From assembly GCA_038373865.1 (NCBI GenBank), contig JAXGGA010002823.1, positions 1 through 64,000 on the forward strand: 64,000 nucleotides of DNA, read 5' to 3'. This stretch comes from Uloborus plumipes (lineage: Eukaryota; Arthropoda; Arachnida; Araneae; Uloboridae). Below are positions 50,716 to 63,122 of this stretch, one piece after another (positions within the stretch are counted from its first letter, which is position 1; each line of letters starts with the position of its first letter). The translations under genes were made by a program, and so were the position numbers. The notes under the pieces were generated by a model that worked only from the letters and a program-made list of their open reading frames with translations, ran no database searches and had not been told where the DNA came from.

Positions 50716-50800
50716 CCAACTCATTCATTTCGATCCATTGACTGCAGTTTCAGGCTTATTATGCTCTCATCAGCATGGAATACGAAAGTAAACGAGTTGG
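50716..50800 (-). ncRNA. Hammerhead ribozyme, locus B (weakened)
   Basis: On the minus strand the core CTGATGA, GAAA and GTC are all present and outer stem I pairs over about 12 bp with one or two wobbles or mismatches. Stem II is GAGC/GCCT (one A-C mismatch, one G-T) and the base pair next to the cleavage site is lost (GTC followed by AATGGA). Activity is doubtful. Confidence 0.7.
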
Positions 50801-50991
50801 AGGCAAAGATCCTCTTATAGAGCAAACAGAGCCGAAAAAAACTGGTAACTAATGTGAAATTAGAATACCAGTGAGCAACCGCAGATGGAAACGGTACAAC
50901 TCGTAAATTTTAAGGCAGAGCTCGGGTATAAAGCAGTTATTAGCTACCAGTTTTTTTCGGCTGTCTTTGCTCTATAAGAGGATCTTTGCCT

Positions 50992-51076
50992 CCAACTCGT
51001 TTACTTTCGTATTCCATGCTGATAAGGGCACAATAAGCCTGAAACTGCAGTCCATGGATCGAAATGAACGAGTTGG
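50992..51076 (+). ncRNA. Hammerhead ribozyme, locus C (core mutation)
   Basis: Same 85-nt layout as locus A with stem I and GTC intact, but the core reads CTGATAA. The invariant G8 is A, a change expected to abolish cleavage. Confidence 0.72.
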
Positions 51077-51133
51077 TGGTGTATTGCATCTACCAATTGA
51101 TATTTCTGATTAATTAGCAAAATCTGTTTTAAT

Positions 51134-51188
51134 CCTTTTTTCTTTCTTTTGTACATTTATCCTTTTTTCTTTCTTTTGTACATTTTGT
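51134..51188 (+). repeat. Two-copy 27-bp pyrimidine tandem repeat
   Basis: TCCTTTTTTCTTTCTTTTG followed by TACATT occurs twice back to back. Confidence 0.8.
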
Positions 51189-53449
51189 CGCCTTTTTCAC
51201 TCTTTTCTAAGTTTCTTTCACTCCTTGACCAGCACAGTTTCGCCGCTTTTTTTTTTTTTTTAATCACCTTTTAATCTTTTTTTTTTTTTTTTTTGCCACC
51301 TATCTCACTTTTCCAAAAGAGATTTTTCACTATTCGACCTATAACCTTAGGATGGTACCAAAAATGCAATGTGTGCATAGGCGGACTTACGGGGATGCCA
51401 GGGGGTGCTTGGGGCGGGTAGCTTTGACACTTCCTCCCCCCTCCCCCCCCCCCCCCCCCCCCAAGCTTTGCTTGAATTTTGAAAAAAAAAATTAAGTATA
51501 TTCCATCAGGAAACAGTTTAGAAAATTAGAGATATTTTTTCATAGCTGGGGCAATGAAAGTTAAGTTACTTGAAAGAAAACCCAAAAATACAACATATTA
51601 TGCAGTTTAGAGGTTCCCAAAGTCCAGATTACCAGGGATCCCTTCCTGAAAATTGCTACCCCCCCCCCCCCCGTGCTCCAAAAAAAAAATTGCTTTTAAG
51701 CTTTATTTTTCTTTCCTTCTTATAATTTATTGATTCATTGTCCTATATGTTTTGTAGAGCTCTTGTCTAGTTTCAGTGGCGCGCTTAGGCTATTTTACTG
51801 GGGGGGGGGGGGGCTAGAAATTTTAAGAGGAATTCTAATACGTGAAGTGAGAGGCAAAATCGGAGGAATTTCAACAGTCTTCCCCGTCCGATAGTCTGTT
51901 ACCTTAAAAGAGATGTATCAAAATCACAAATTTTGATTCACCTTCATGGAAACCTAACTCCAGGAACCTAAAATAAATGAATTGTTTTAGCAGTTTCCAT
52001 GGAGACAACACAAAACTTGTAATCTTGATGTGCCTATTTTAAAGTAACAGACTATAGTTTCGTATATATTTTTTAAATTTAATTTTGGCGAAGCTTCATT
52101 ACGCAGTTTTTGCATCAATTGATGCTGGTTTATAAAATTTCAGGGAAGAACGAAATAGTTCAATTTTCTACTTCTCAATGCTTCCTTTCTCTCCATATTA
52201 TGTATGGGTCATTCCATGTCAAGTGTAGGAGGCGGCCCCACTCGACCCCCTCCGATTTTTATGAAAATTTTTTTGGAAGTACATAAGAGACTTGCATGAA
52301 GCCATACCAAATTATAGCTCCATAAGAGCTATTGTTTCAGCCAGAAAAAATGTTTTGTAAAGGCCTCTTTTTCGTGTCTTGAAAAAAATGACCAAATCGT
52401 CGTTTGTACTTTTATTGCTCTCGACCTAAGACGATTATATGTCTCAAATTTGGTGATTCTGATGAATGTTTAGGTTAGAATAGACTACTTGTGTAACAAA
52501 AGCACTGTAGATTTTTTGCAATTTGCTGCCAAAGTTGGTAAAAAATCGTATTTTGGCAAATTATGACCAAACGTTATCAGCTTGTATCTGCTGAAAGAAT
52601 GACTTTCTGAAGCTAATTCTATCCTCTTTTGTAGCCTGATAGTTCGTCCGAAAGGTGTGCAAGTGGCATCTTGATAGCTCAAATAAATTATGCGAGTTGA
52701 AATTCCAGTCAAACATTTTTTGTCTCAATTTCAAAGGGCAATATCTCAAAAAGGTCATCTTGAATTTCAACTTTCTTTACATCATTGGAAAGAGCACACT
52801 TTTTTTAACAAAAAAACGTTTTTCTTATTTTTGAGACAAACCAGTTTCAAGGGGATTGATATTGCACATCAAAAATGTGTTCGTCTATCCACGTGAAATC
52901 AAAGAAAAAAAGACATTAACCTTCAAGTTCATGTCAATCTGTTCCATTTTATTTTACAGGAGCTATTGTACTTATGTTCTGATGAAAAAAACTTTTTTTT
53001 TTTGATATTTTTAAACTTTAGTTTTTGTGTGCGCATCCGTAAAAACTCAAGAAATGGCAAAAAATAAAGTTTCGTTTTTAACAAAAAGAATTATCTTTTT
53101 ATCGCTGCTATCAGAGCTTGAGTCTTTTCCTATGTGTTATTTTACAGCTCTTGAAATAGAATTTCAGATGATGTGTCACTTGGCAAGGTTGTAGATCATA
53201 TTTCAAGGTCATAAAAAGCATTTTCCCCATTTTTCATCATTTTTCTTTATGGGCAAATTGCAATCATAGACTGAATATCCTAGGCATCCTCGGCAGTGTA
53301 AAGAATGGATTTTCAATTACTATTTATCATATTTTCAATCACTATTGTTATAATTTAGATGGCGGAAATAATTGCAACATTCAACTCTATCGAAAACTTT
53401 CGTTATTGCTCTTTAGAATAATGGCTTTGGAGTCCCATTGTACATATTT

Positions 53450-54272
53450 CAGGGTGTAAAAAAATCAATGATTTTTTTTTAATCAAAAAAATCGGATTTT
53501 TTTTATTTAAATCAGATTTTTTTGATTTTTTTAAAAAAAATTAGAAACTTCAGTTATTAATTAATTTATTTCTGAACAACTTATTACCTAAAAGTTTTTA
53601 AAAATACAAAAACACCTTTGGAGTAAAGCTTCACCAGTAAGAAACCCAGAAAAGAGTGTTAGGAGCCAATCTGAAAATAATCCTGTCTACTAGCTAGGAT
53701 AAAATCAAATGGGGAAAGAAGCTCAACCCAATCCTCACTTCATTCAGCCTCGCCTTCTTTATTTTGCTTTTGTTTTGTAAAGCTGAAATATGCTCCATTT
53801 CAGCCACTAATAAAGACTGCCCCCCCCCCTCCCCCCCAGTTTCTAATGCAAGGCATAGAAAATTCATCCTCTGTTTGGTTGTTTTTGTTTTTTCTTTTCA
53901 CTGAAAGTATATCACACACATTCTATCATGTCCCTCCCCCCTCAATTCACTCTTTGCAACACCCGCCTTGCACCTGCATGTATTTTCTTTATTTCACATA
54001 TTAGAGAACAAATAGCACTATTTGTGCATACATATTATTTGGACTGCAACCTTCCAGCATCTGTGGAGGGGGGATGAGTAGGATTACTTTTCCATTTATT
54101 GAATGGAAATCAAAGCTCTAAAAGAAAATGGTAAAAATAATGAAATTGGAATTGTCCAAGAGAATTTTTTAAGGATTAAAATAAAAAGTGATTTAAATCA
54201 ATGATTTTTTAAAAAAAAATCAATTGATTTAAATCGCGATTTAAATCACTGATTTAAATCATTGACACCCTG
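53450..54272. mobile_element. hAT element CAGGGTGT, copy 1 (823 bp)
   Basis: Perfect 8-bp duplication ACATATTT at 53442-53449 and 54273-54280. Ends CAGGGTGT and ACACCCTG. Subterminal ATTTAAATC/GATTTAAAT repeats make long hairpins. No coding frame. Confidence 0.9.
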
Positions 54273-54776
54273 ACATATTTTTAATCACATACACACCATA
54301 TTAATTGTTTTATTTATTTATTTCATTTATTAATTATTTTTATTTTTCATTTTTTGAAAAGGAAACAATGCTTTTTATGACCGTAAAATATTAATGACAC
54401 CTTCCAAAGTGACACATCATCCGAAGTTATGTTCTAAGAGTTTTAAGATAACTCCCAGAAAAGACTCAAGCTCTTATAGCAGCGACAAAAAAAAAATAAT
54501 TCTTTTTGTTAAAAACGAAACTTTATTTTTTGCCATTTCTTGAGTTTTTACGATGCGCACAAAAAAACTAAAGTTCAAAAATATCTAAAAAAAGGTTTTT
54601 TTTCATCAGAACATAAGTACAATAGCTCCTTTAAATTTTATTATAGCAAGTTGACATGAACTTTTATAGTCTGTCTTTTTTTTTTTCTTTTATTTCACGT
54701 GGAATAACGTACACATTTTTCATCTGCAATATCCCCTTAAAACTGGCTTGTCTCAAAAATAAAACCAACCCTTTTT

Positions 54777-56765
54777 AACCGACTTCAACAAAGGAGGAGG
54801 TTATCAATTCAAAGCGTATGTTTTTTTTTTTTGTTTGTTCGCACATAACAGCTGATCTACTGAACCGATTTGGACGATTTTTTTTTTTAATCGATAGGAA
54901 ATGGTGTAACTTAGGTACCATGTACTCATATGACGATATTTGTTCACTAGAAAAAAGTTATTATGGAAAACAGTAAATTTCATGTCATTTCCCCATTAAA
55001 TGATTAAATTTTCAATTCATTGGTGCAAAAATTTTTTGCATCGCAACAGCAATATTCAGGGTGTCAATGATTTAAATCAATTGATTTAAATCAATTGATT
55101 TAAATCAGTGATTTAAATCGCGATTTAAATCAATTGATTTTTTTAAAAAAATCAGATTTAAATCAATTGATTTTTTTTAAAAAAATCATAGATTTAAATC
55201 ACTTTTTATTTTAATCCTTAAAAAATTCTATTGGACAATCCCAATTTCATTATTTTTGCCATTTTCTTTTAGAGTTTGATTTCCATCTAATAAAAGGAAA
55301 AGTAATCCTACTCATCCCCTCTCCACAGATGCTGGAAGGTTGCAGTCCAAATAATATGTATGCACAAATAATGCTATTTGTTGTCTAATATGTGAAATAA
55401 AGAAAATATATGGAGGTGCAGGGCAGTTGTTGCAAAGAGTGAATTGAGGGGGGAAGAACATGATAGAATGTGTGATATACTCTCAGTGAAAAGAAAAAAC
55501 AAAAACAACCAAACAGAAGATGAATTTTCTATGCCTTGCGTTAGCAAATGGGGGGTGGGGGGGGCAGTCTTTATTAGTGGCTGAAATGGAGCATATTTCA
55601 GCTTTACAAAACAAAAGCAAAATAAAGAAGGCGAGGCTGAATGAAGTGAGGATTGGGTGCTTCCTGCCCCATTTGATTTATATCCTAGCTAGTAGACAGA
55701 ATTCTTTTCAGATTGGCTCCTAACACTTTTTTCTGGGTTTCTTACTGGTGAAGCTTTACTTCAAAGGTGTTTTTGTATTTTTAGAAACTTAAAGGTAAAT
55801 TGTTCATAAATAAAAATTAATTAATAACTGAAATTTCTATTTTTTTTTTAAATCAAAAAAATCTGATTTAAATCAAAAAAATCCGATTTTTTTTATTTTT
55901 TTTAAAAAAATCATTGATTTTTTTACACCCTGGCAATATTAATAGTAATCATGATGAAAAATTTAAACCAAGGCTTAACTAAATCTAACATGAAACTCAT
56001 TAGCGGTAACGTACGTAGAATGTGTTAAAATCTTATGAACAACAAGAAACTAGAATTGCTTTTAAATATAAATTAGTTGACAAACCGTTGATATTTAAAT
56101 GGCTTTGATTAAGCTAGTACACAAATAAATACCAGAGAATAACAAAGATTATTTTTTAGTGTCAATCGTTTATAATTTTAGACGCGTTGATAGTTTCTTC
56201 CTTTTTTTTCAGTTTATTTTATGGAGCATTTACTTAAGAAAATTAGGTGAAGTTCCGTAATGGAAACATTACCTTATTTCATAAGTACACTTACACTAAA
56301 AAGAATAAAATAAAATAATTTTGGGAAAAAATAGAACCGACTTCAGTTGGAAATTGCTCTAAAAAGTAAAGAATAATTTTTTTCTTTGAACACCATCGAC
56401 ACTACTTTTAAACATAAGTTTTGAAGTCGGCGCAAAAATGATAGGTCAAATGATATTTTACCATATTTTGCCAACATTTTTCGGAGAAACCATTGAAAAT
56501 TAAAAGCAGAATATTTGTACCATTACACGAATGTGTGGTAATGAATGAAATGTATGCGAATGCTTTTAAAGAACCTGGATCCATTTAAATGTATACAGTT
56601 GAATTATAGTTGCGTATGATTCTATACATTGTTTTTGCGCCGACTTCAAAATTTATGTTTAAAAGTAGTTTCGATGGTGTTCAAAGAAAAAAATTATTGT
56701 TTACTTTTTAGAGCAATTTCCAACTGAAGTCGGTTCTATTTTTTCTCAAAATTATTTTAATAGTT
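54777..56765. mobile_element. Insertion with AACCGACTTCA ends
   Basis: Splits the right arm of the GGGTCATT inverted repeat. Begins AACCGACTTCAACAAAGGAGG and has an inverted AACCGACTTCAG at 56724-56735. Inner inverted arms lie at about 56300-56430 and 56632-56762. It carries the hAT copy 55057-55932 inside it. Class unknown. Confidence 0.6.
55057..55932. mobile_element. hAT element CAGGGTGT, copy 2 (876 bp)
   Basis: Inverted relative to copy 1. Perfect 8-bp duplication GCAATATT at 55049-55056 and 55933-55940. It holds the same interior, including the CATATTTCAGCTTTACAAAAC and AATGAAGTGAGGATTGGGT blocks. Confidence 0.9.
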
Positions 56766-57802
56766 AAGAAAAGTGTGTTCTTTCCAATAATGTAAAGAAA
56801 ATTGAAATTCAAGATGACCCTTTTGAGATATTGCCATTTGAAATTGAGACGAAATTGAGAAAAAAAATTTTTTTGACTGGAATTTCAACTCGCATAATTC
56901 AGTAATTATTTGAGCTGTCAAGATGCCACTTGCACACCTTTCGAACGAACTATCAGGCTACTAACGAGGAAAGAATAAGCTTCATAAAGTCATTTTTTCA
57001 GCAGATACAAGCTGATAACGTATGGTCAAAATTTGCCAAAATACGATTTTTTACCAACTTTGGCAGTAAATTGCAAAAAATCTACAGTGCTTTAAGCTTT
57101 TGTTTCACAAGTAGGCTATTCTACTCTAAACAGTGATCAGAATCACCAAATTTGAGTCATATAATCGTCTTAGGTCAAGAGCAATAAAAGCACAAACTTG
57201 ACGATCTGGTCATTTTTTTCAAGACACGAAAAAGCGGCCTTTACAAAATAATTTATATTGTCTGAACTATAGCGCTTACGGAGCTGTAATTTACTATAGC
57301 TTCATGCAAGTCTTATATGTACTTCCAAAAAAAATTTTATCAAAATCGCAGGGGGTCGAGTGGGGATTTTCTCGAAATTTGGGACACCTTGGCATTCAAT
57401 GACCCGTATCTAAAAAATGAGTCTAAATTTGCAAATAATGAAAAACCCACAGCAATCTAATGCTTCCTTACGCTTAAATTAATAAAAACACATCGAACAA
57501 TGAAAACTGCAACAAATATTATTTTTTAAAAAAAGAAAAGGGTTAGCACCGTAGGGGTGGATAAGTTTCTTGTAAGATTTTTGTAGCAGCTGTGTTTTCA
57601 GAGGAGTAATCTTCAATCATTACGGAATATGTACAATTTCCAAAATTAAATACCAACAAATTTTCAAAGGAGGGCCCTGGGACCGCTGTTTGTCCTGAAG
57701 AATACGCTTCCCCCCCCCCGAAACCTTGTGTTTTTGCACCCCCAGAATTCACAGCCTAAATCCGCCTATGAATATGTGGAAGCTATCTCCCAAGAGTACA
57801 AG

Positions 57803-57986
57803 CAGCACGATCCGGGGAAAGTATGGAGTCATGACCTCTCCCTTAAACGACTAACTATAGCCAAAGACTGCACTTTTTGGATTCATATTTCAAAAATTTG
57901 CTAAGCTTTTTGAGAAAAATGTGTGTCTCGAGCCCTCCCTTTATGAAAATGACCCCCTTCTGAACTAGAAACTAGATCTGCCCTTG
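57803..57986. mobile_element. hAT MITE, same family, decayed copy 3
   Basis: Aligns along its length to 25484-25684 (GTCATGACC near the left end, GAAAATGACCCCC and CTGCCCTTG at the right). Imperfect duplication AGTACAAG/GGTGCAAG (6/8) at 57795-57802 and 57987-57994. Confidence 0.55.
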
Positions 57987-59902
57987 GGTGCAAGGGAATG
58001 AAAAGAACTCTTTCCAGAAAAGATTGACTAGAATACAGGGGTGATTGTTTTCCGGTATTTTACCGGATTTCCGGTATTTTAATGATCGATTCTAGTATTT
58101 TCATGTTCGAAAATACCGGAAATAAAATATTTTAATTATGCTTTTATCTTCCCACCTCCGGAATTTTTTTTCTTTTTCGAAGTTTCGATGATTTTTCCGA
58201 TAATTATTAATAATATTCATCAAATAGAAATGTTCAGATGGCATTCTATTTTTCTACTTTAATAAATTATTTTATTTGCACCTTTTTTATTTTGATGCCT
58301 TCATTTAAAAAATGCAATCGATTTTCATCCAATATGAGAATTGAATTTTTCTCATTTTTGATGCTTATTTCCTTTAGTTAGGAGATAAATAAAAGAAATA
58401 TATTTTTATTTGTATTAAAAAACCATAATTTTAAAATTCTTGAGTGAAATTCTGTGTCTTTTATGAAAATCAAAATGTCAAACAGTAAAAAATTGAAGCT
58501 CTAATTTAAATATGTTTGTTTATGAAAGGAAATTAATTACTATGTGTGGATAATTATAAAATTAGGTGTGCTTAAGTAATAGGGGCCTTGATTTAAAAAA
58601 AAAACACCCCCCCCCCCCCCACACACACACAAACATTTTTTCTTTAAAACTTTCAGGTATTTTTTTATGAACTCACAATCACCCCTGCAGAATAGCAAGT
58701 GGAGGTAGACTTATACTTTTGTACTAAGCGCTGAAGTCCATGGGCGGAGTCATTTTCAATTTAGGCGAGGCTAAGCAACTGGTCAAAAAATATTGCCTGA
58801 ATTTAAAGATTAAATGAGAAATATTGTATACAGTCAGAGGAGGGGAGAGTCACAGCTTCATTTTTCAGCGGAAATTTTTCCAAGTTGAAGTTTTAGTCAT
58901 TTTTAATAGTGTTTAGAAAAAAAAAATCGATAGTGGAGGGGAGAGGAAGGTACTCAGGGAATTTACACGGAAAAATTTTCAAATTTACTTTCGGTTATAA
59001 GGCTGAAGTTAATTTTGGGTAATCTTCCTAAAAAGGCGAGGAAACTTCCGGGGACTTTCAATATTTAACTCTCACATTTGACATTTAAACACAATTATAT
59101 TACATCTTTACTTACTCTGGGGGAAGGAGGAGCGTTAGTTAAAAAGGATTAATATTGCCACTTAAATATTCTTCAGAGTTAAGATTTATATATACTATAG
59201 TCTGCATCAATGATACATGATTTTTTTTTAATTCAGTAGTAAAATTAAGTTCTGACTGAACCAGGGTTCCCATTAGAGTGGTGAAAATGGGTAAGAAAAT
59301 CTCACTTATTAATGAACCCATATTTGAAAAATTTCACTCTCAATTAGAGTAAAATTTTAAAAATAAAAAAAGCTTATTCCTTAAAATATTATTCATCGCC
59401 TGTTTTTGCACTAGTGTAATTTATTACAGGGTTCATATTCAAAATATGACAGAAAACACTCCAGTATTGCCCACAGATAATCGATACTGAGCTTATGACG
59501 ATTCATCTAAAAAACAACAAAATACTTTTTTATGAAAATTTTCTGCTTCTAAATTAAGAGGACACTTTTTGTTTGTGCAAATGTTTGTATACACTTTTTT
59601 GGGACATCTTAAAACCCCTTTGGATACAGTACAACGCGAATTTTCATTCTCTGTTTTCTTTTGTAATTAATTCCTTTTGATGGGTCAGTTATGATTGAAC
59701 TTGTAAAATTAAAAGATTCATCTGTCTTATGCTCAGGAAACGCCATCTCTCTTTTTCTTTCTCTATAACGGAATTGAGAAAGAGAGATACATTTTCGAAA
59801 GAATTGATACACATTGTCTTAGATGAAGTGAAAAACGGGAATATAGTTTTTTAATGGTCCGCTTTTGCACTTGCGATTTTTGATAATATGGTGCATTCAA
59901 AC

Positions 59903-60074
59903 CAGGCCCGTCATATAGGAGGGGGATATCAATTGCCCCTCCCCTGGCTTTGAGAAATCAATGTATTCACATAAAAGTGAGTGTTTTTTTTTTGTTTTTT
60001 TTTTTCCGATGAAATTGCATTGTGTTTGCAACCTTTGACCCCCCCCCCCCTCTCAGAAAAACTTGAAATGTCGA
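59903..60074. mobile_element. G/C-tract MITE, copy 2
   Basis: Begins CAGGCCCGTCATATAGG and aligns to 43290-43446 in the same orientation; the right end is degenerate. Confidence 0.5.
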
Positions 60075-61087
60075 TAAACGAACATACATTCAGCACTGAA
60101 ATTTTCATAAGCGTTCACAGTTTAAAAATTCGTCGTTTTGTATTTTTCGGATAGTTAGCTTTTGTAGCACTCTTTGGTGTTTAGGCGATCGTTAATAGAT
60201 CGATGGTCATAACTAAGAAAAGTCAGGAGTTAGAACTTTCAAGAGAATCAACAAGGAAAAATACAGAAGGAAGGAGAGTAATCACTTTCTGCTAAGTTGG
60301 GGTTTTAAAAATTGCTGATACACCTTTCTCAAAGTTTTTATGGCTGTGTTCTTATTTATTTCATTCCTCCCCTTTTCCCCTTTTGCTTTAATTTAACAGG
60401 CGCGAGAAATTCCAGCATTGAAAAATTTTTTGAGTGATATTTCTTTTTAAAGTGCGCGATTCCCGCAGTCTCGCGCTCTGTTGGAATTCCTGCGCTAAAA
60501 TTTTCTTTTGGGGCAAAATTAAAATTAAAAAACTGAAAAAATAAATGAACAACAAAAAATTAATAAATAAAGACAACAAACTACTCGGATTTTTTCTCCG
60601 TGTAATTTTAGAAAAACTTTGTTTGCCTTCCATATTTATGTATTTAATACAAAAAGTTGTACTGATAAAAAGTGTTACGTTGATTTGAAAAAAATATATA
60701 TAAATATATATATTTGGTAAACTTGCGTTACATTAAAAAAAAATAATAAAAGGTTGACAATTTATCTGTAATTTATCTCTGGAGCTTTACATCAATTGAA
60801 TTATACATTTTGCAACAAGATGTAAAACTTTTAAAAACTTCTGCGGGAAAAATACTATGTTAAAAAAAAAAAGTTTCTAAAAAAAGAGCCACATGTTAAA
60901 AAAAAAAAAACATTTGGTTTAAACCAAACAATCCTGCACAACATACTAACTAACAATTGTTTGTAGTTAAAGTATTTCTTGTGTGACTAAAAAATTAACG
61001 AATCATCAAAAATTGATGCTGAAATTTATAATTTTTAGGTCGAAAATCGAGACCCATGGTCGTAACTAAAAATTGGAAGAATGTTAA

Positions 61088-63122
61088 CCCTTTAACTGTC
61101 AAGTTATTTTGATGATTTGGGTGCACAAATTGTCAATTTTTTTTATTGCAAAAATCAAATGTTTAGTACAAAATAAAATATACTTAGTTGTTAAAAATTG
61201 ATATTTTGAAGCACATGGGTGAAATATTTAAAGTTTTGTAGCAAATTTGCTTGAGGCGGCTACTACTCAACATGGCAGGTGTAAAATTCGCTTCTAGTGG
61301 AGCATTGTTTTCTAACAATAAAAAAAAAAAAATATTATTTTCTAAAAAATAAATCTTACTACTATTATATATGCGAAAGTTTGTATGGATGGATGTATGG
61401 ATGTATGGATGTTTGTTCCTCTTTCACGCAAAAACTACTGAATGGATTTTGATGAAACTTTTACCATAATGTAGTTTATACATCATAATAACACATAGGC
61501 TATAATTTATAACGATATTCAAAAACGTTCGATCGGTAGCGCCTTTTTCATTCCAATTTAAGGTACATATTTCTCATAAATCAAAAGGCATTGACCAAAC
61601 TAATTCAGTATTTAGTGTATCATCTCAACTCCCTGTCGAAAGCTAAAATTCATAAGGCATCATTTCTTCTTTCCGTATTTAATGTTCAAGGCTTTTCTCA
61701 AGTCAAATCATGAAGGGTTTTTTTTCCAGCTTCATAGGGAATATCCAGGCTTTTACCATGATTTGTATTTAAAACCGTTTTGTAGTCTTAGTTGTAGTAA
61801 GTAGAATATTTATCCTTAAGCAATGTGTTTCTTAATGTGCATTGCTGAGTGAAAATATTATTTCTTTAGAATAAATTGTATTCCTTTATTAGTAAATGTT
61901 CACTGTATCAATTATTTTCACAAGTTTCGTAAATTTGTCGGTCCTGCTTAATCGGGTAACGGATAAACGAATAAAATATCCTGGAACTGGATATTTCCCA
62001 TGCCATAGTCGCAATACTAAAGATTCCGCTTTATCGAATTCTCCGCTTAATCAAATAATATTTCTTGAAACCGACAGTATTCGTTTGAGCGGGGCCGACA
62101 GTATGTGTTTTAGAGTATCGGTAATGTAATCGCTTGAAGAGATTGGCAACTAATAAATGGATTGGGTTCATTATTTTCCAATTTAATGGAAGTTTAAATA
62201 CAACTTTACGGTATTTTTAAAAATTTGTTTGCGCTGACTGGGCGGGTACTTACAATTGGTCACTTAGAATCCAATCGAACAGGTATCTTGCCGAATTTGT
62301 TGCAAGAATATTATCTTACTACTGTTACCAGCGGGTGACCGAGCTCCGCTCGAGGAAAACAGGTATCGAAGCTAACTCGAAGATTTAAATTTTCAATTGT
62401 GATTTATCAAAACAATACATGCCATAAGAAAATTTGAAACCATTGGTGAAAAGATAACCGGTTAAAGTGCACCATTGTAAACTATTCTAAACAAAGTTAG
62501 AGTTTGGAAATGGAACTATTCTATACAAAGATTAAGTTTGAAAAGTCATAGGAAATAAAATGTAATTGATAATAAAAAATTATACAATTAAAGAAATGGT
62601 ACAAAGTGAGCAGTGTAAAGATTGAAGTGTGTTGAAGTTCAATATTTTTGACAAATTTATTTAGAAAAACCAAACCTCGTTAAATAAATAAAAGTGAATA
62701 CCTTTCAACAATTACAGCGGTTTTATATCTCTGATTTAGTGGTTTTATCTTTGTCTTGAGTGTTTTGTCTTTGTTTTATGTATTTCTGATTTTACTAAAA
62801 ATTGTCAGTCCTTTCTTTCTCTTGCTTAGTTTGGATTTAAAACATGATCTATGTGTGTTTTAAAATGTTTTGAATATTATTGGTTATCATCGTTTGGCGC
62901 AGTATAGCCTATAAAAGCTCTTGTTCCAGTAAACCCAAAATAACCAAACTAAACCAGTTGGGTTTGATAAAGAGATGAAGCCGAAATAAACGTCTCCCGA
63001 TATATTTCGGGTATAACAATACGATGCACTCAAAAAAAAATTACCCCGAGTAATACTCGGGCGTGACATTTTCGAACACCAGTGCTGTGCCCGAGATTAT
63101 CTCGGGCATGACAGTTAAAAGG
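61088..63122. mobile_element. piggyBac-like element, 2.0 kb, with subterminal palindromes
   Basis: TTAA at 61084-61087 and 63123-63126. Termini CCCTTTAACTGTCA and, inverted, CCTTTTAACTGTCA (13/14). Three palindromes of form CCCGA-N-TCGGG lie near the right end (about 62996-63010, 63044-63061, 63090-63106). No transposase frame was seen, so non-autonomous. The interior carries other repeats: a block from about 61360 with repeated GGATGGATGTATG, and a copy (61939-62105) of the CGCTTAATCGAAT repeat seen at 47758. Confidence 0.75.

Larger units (their letters stand above)
50659..51091. mobile_element. Head-to-head pair of hammerhead retroelement halves (copies B and C)
   Basis: 433 bp flanked by 12-bp direct repeats with one mismatch (ACCATTTGATAT 50647-50658, ACCAATTGATAT 51092-51103). 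Arms 50704-50855 and 50938-51089 are inverted copies of each other, each holding one ribozyme. A 5'-inverted structure within a single target duplication resembles the twin-priming products of LINE-type reverse transcription. Confidence 0.78.
52206..57405. repeat. Large inverted repeat with GGGTCATT ends
   Basis: Left arm 52206-53200 is inverted at 54396-54770 and 56766-57405. Ends GGGTCATTCCATGTCAAG and, inverted, GGGTCATTGAATGCCAAG. Both flanks read GTAT, a possible short duplication. A related end lies at 47487. The right arm is split by the insertion 54777-56765 and the spacer holds the hAT element 53450-54272. Confidence 0.75.
51376..57770. mobile_element. 6.4-kb candidate outer hAT element enclosing nested insertions
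   Basis: Termini CATAGGCGGACTTA and, inverted, CATAGGCGGATTTA (13/14), with flanking AATGTGTG (51368-51375) and AATATGTG (57771-57778), 7/8. If real, everything between is one element expanded by nested insertions. The two ends could also be independent solo copies of one family. Confidence 0.45.

Noticed and set aside
51772..51800. CAGTGGCGCGCTTAGGC, a hAT-like left end
   Set aside because: No inverted partner end or duplication could be located, so its extent cannot be defined.
55520..55723. 67-codon open frame on the plus strand
   Set aside because: It lies wholly inside the CAGGGTGT hAT element copy, crosses its G tract, and is not preserved as a frame in the sister copy.
52485..57136. 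Several 60-75 codon frames in the inverted-repeat arms
   Set aside because: They mirror each other because the arms are inverted copies, are not conserved as frames between arms, and resemble no known protein.
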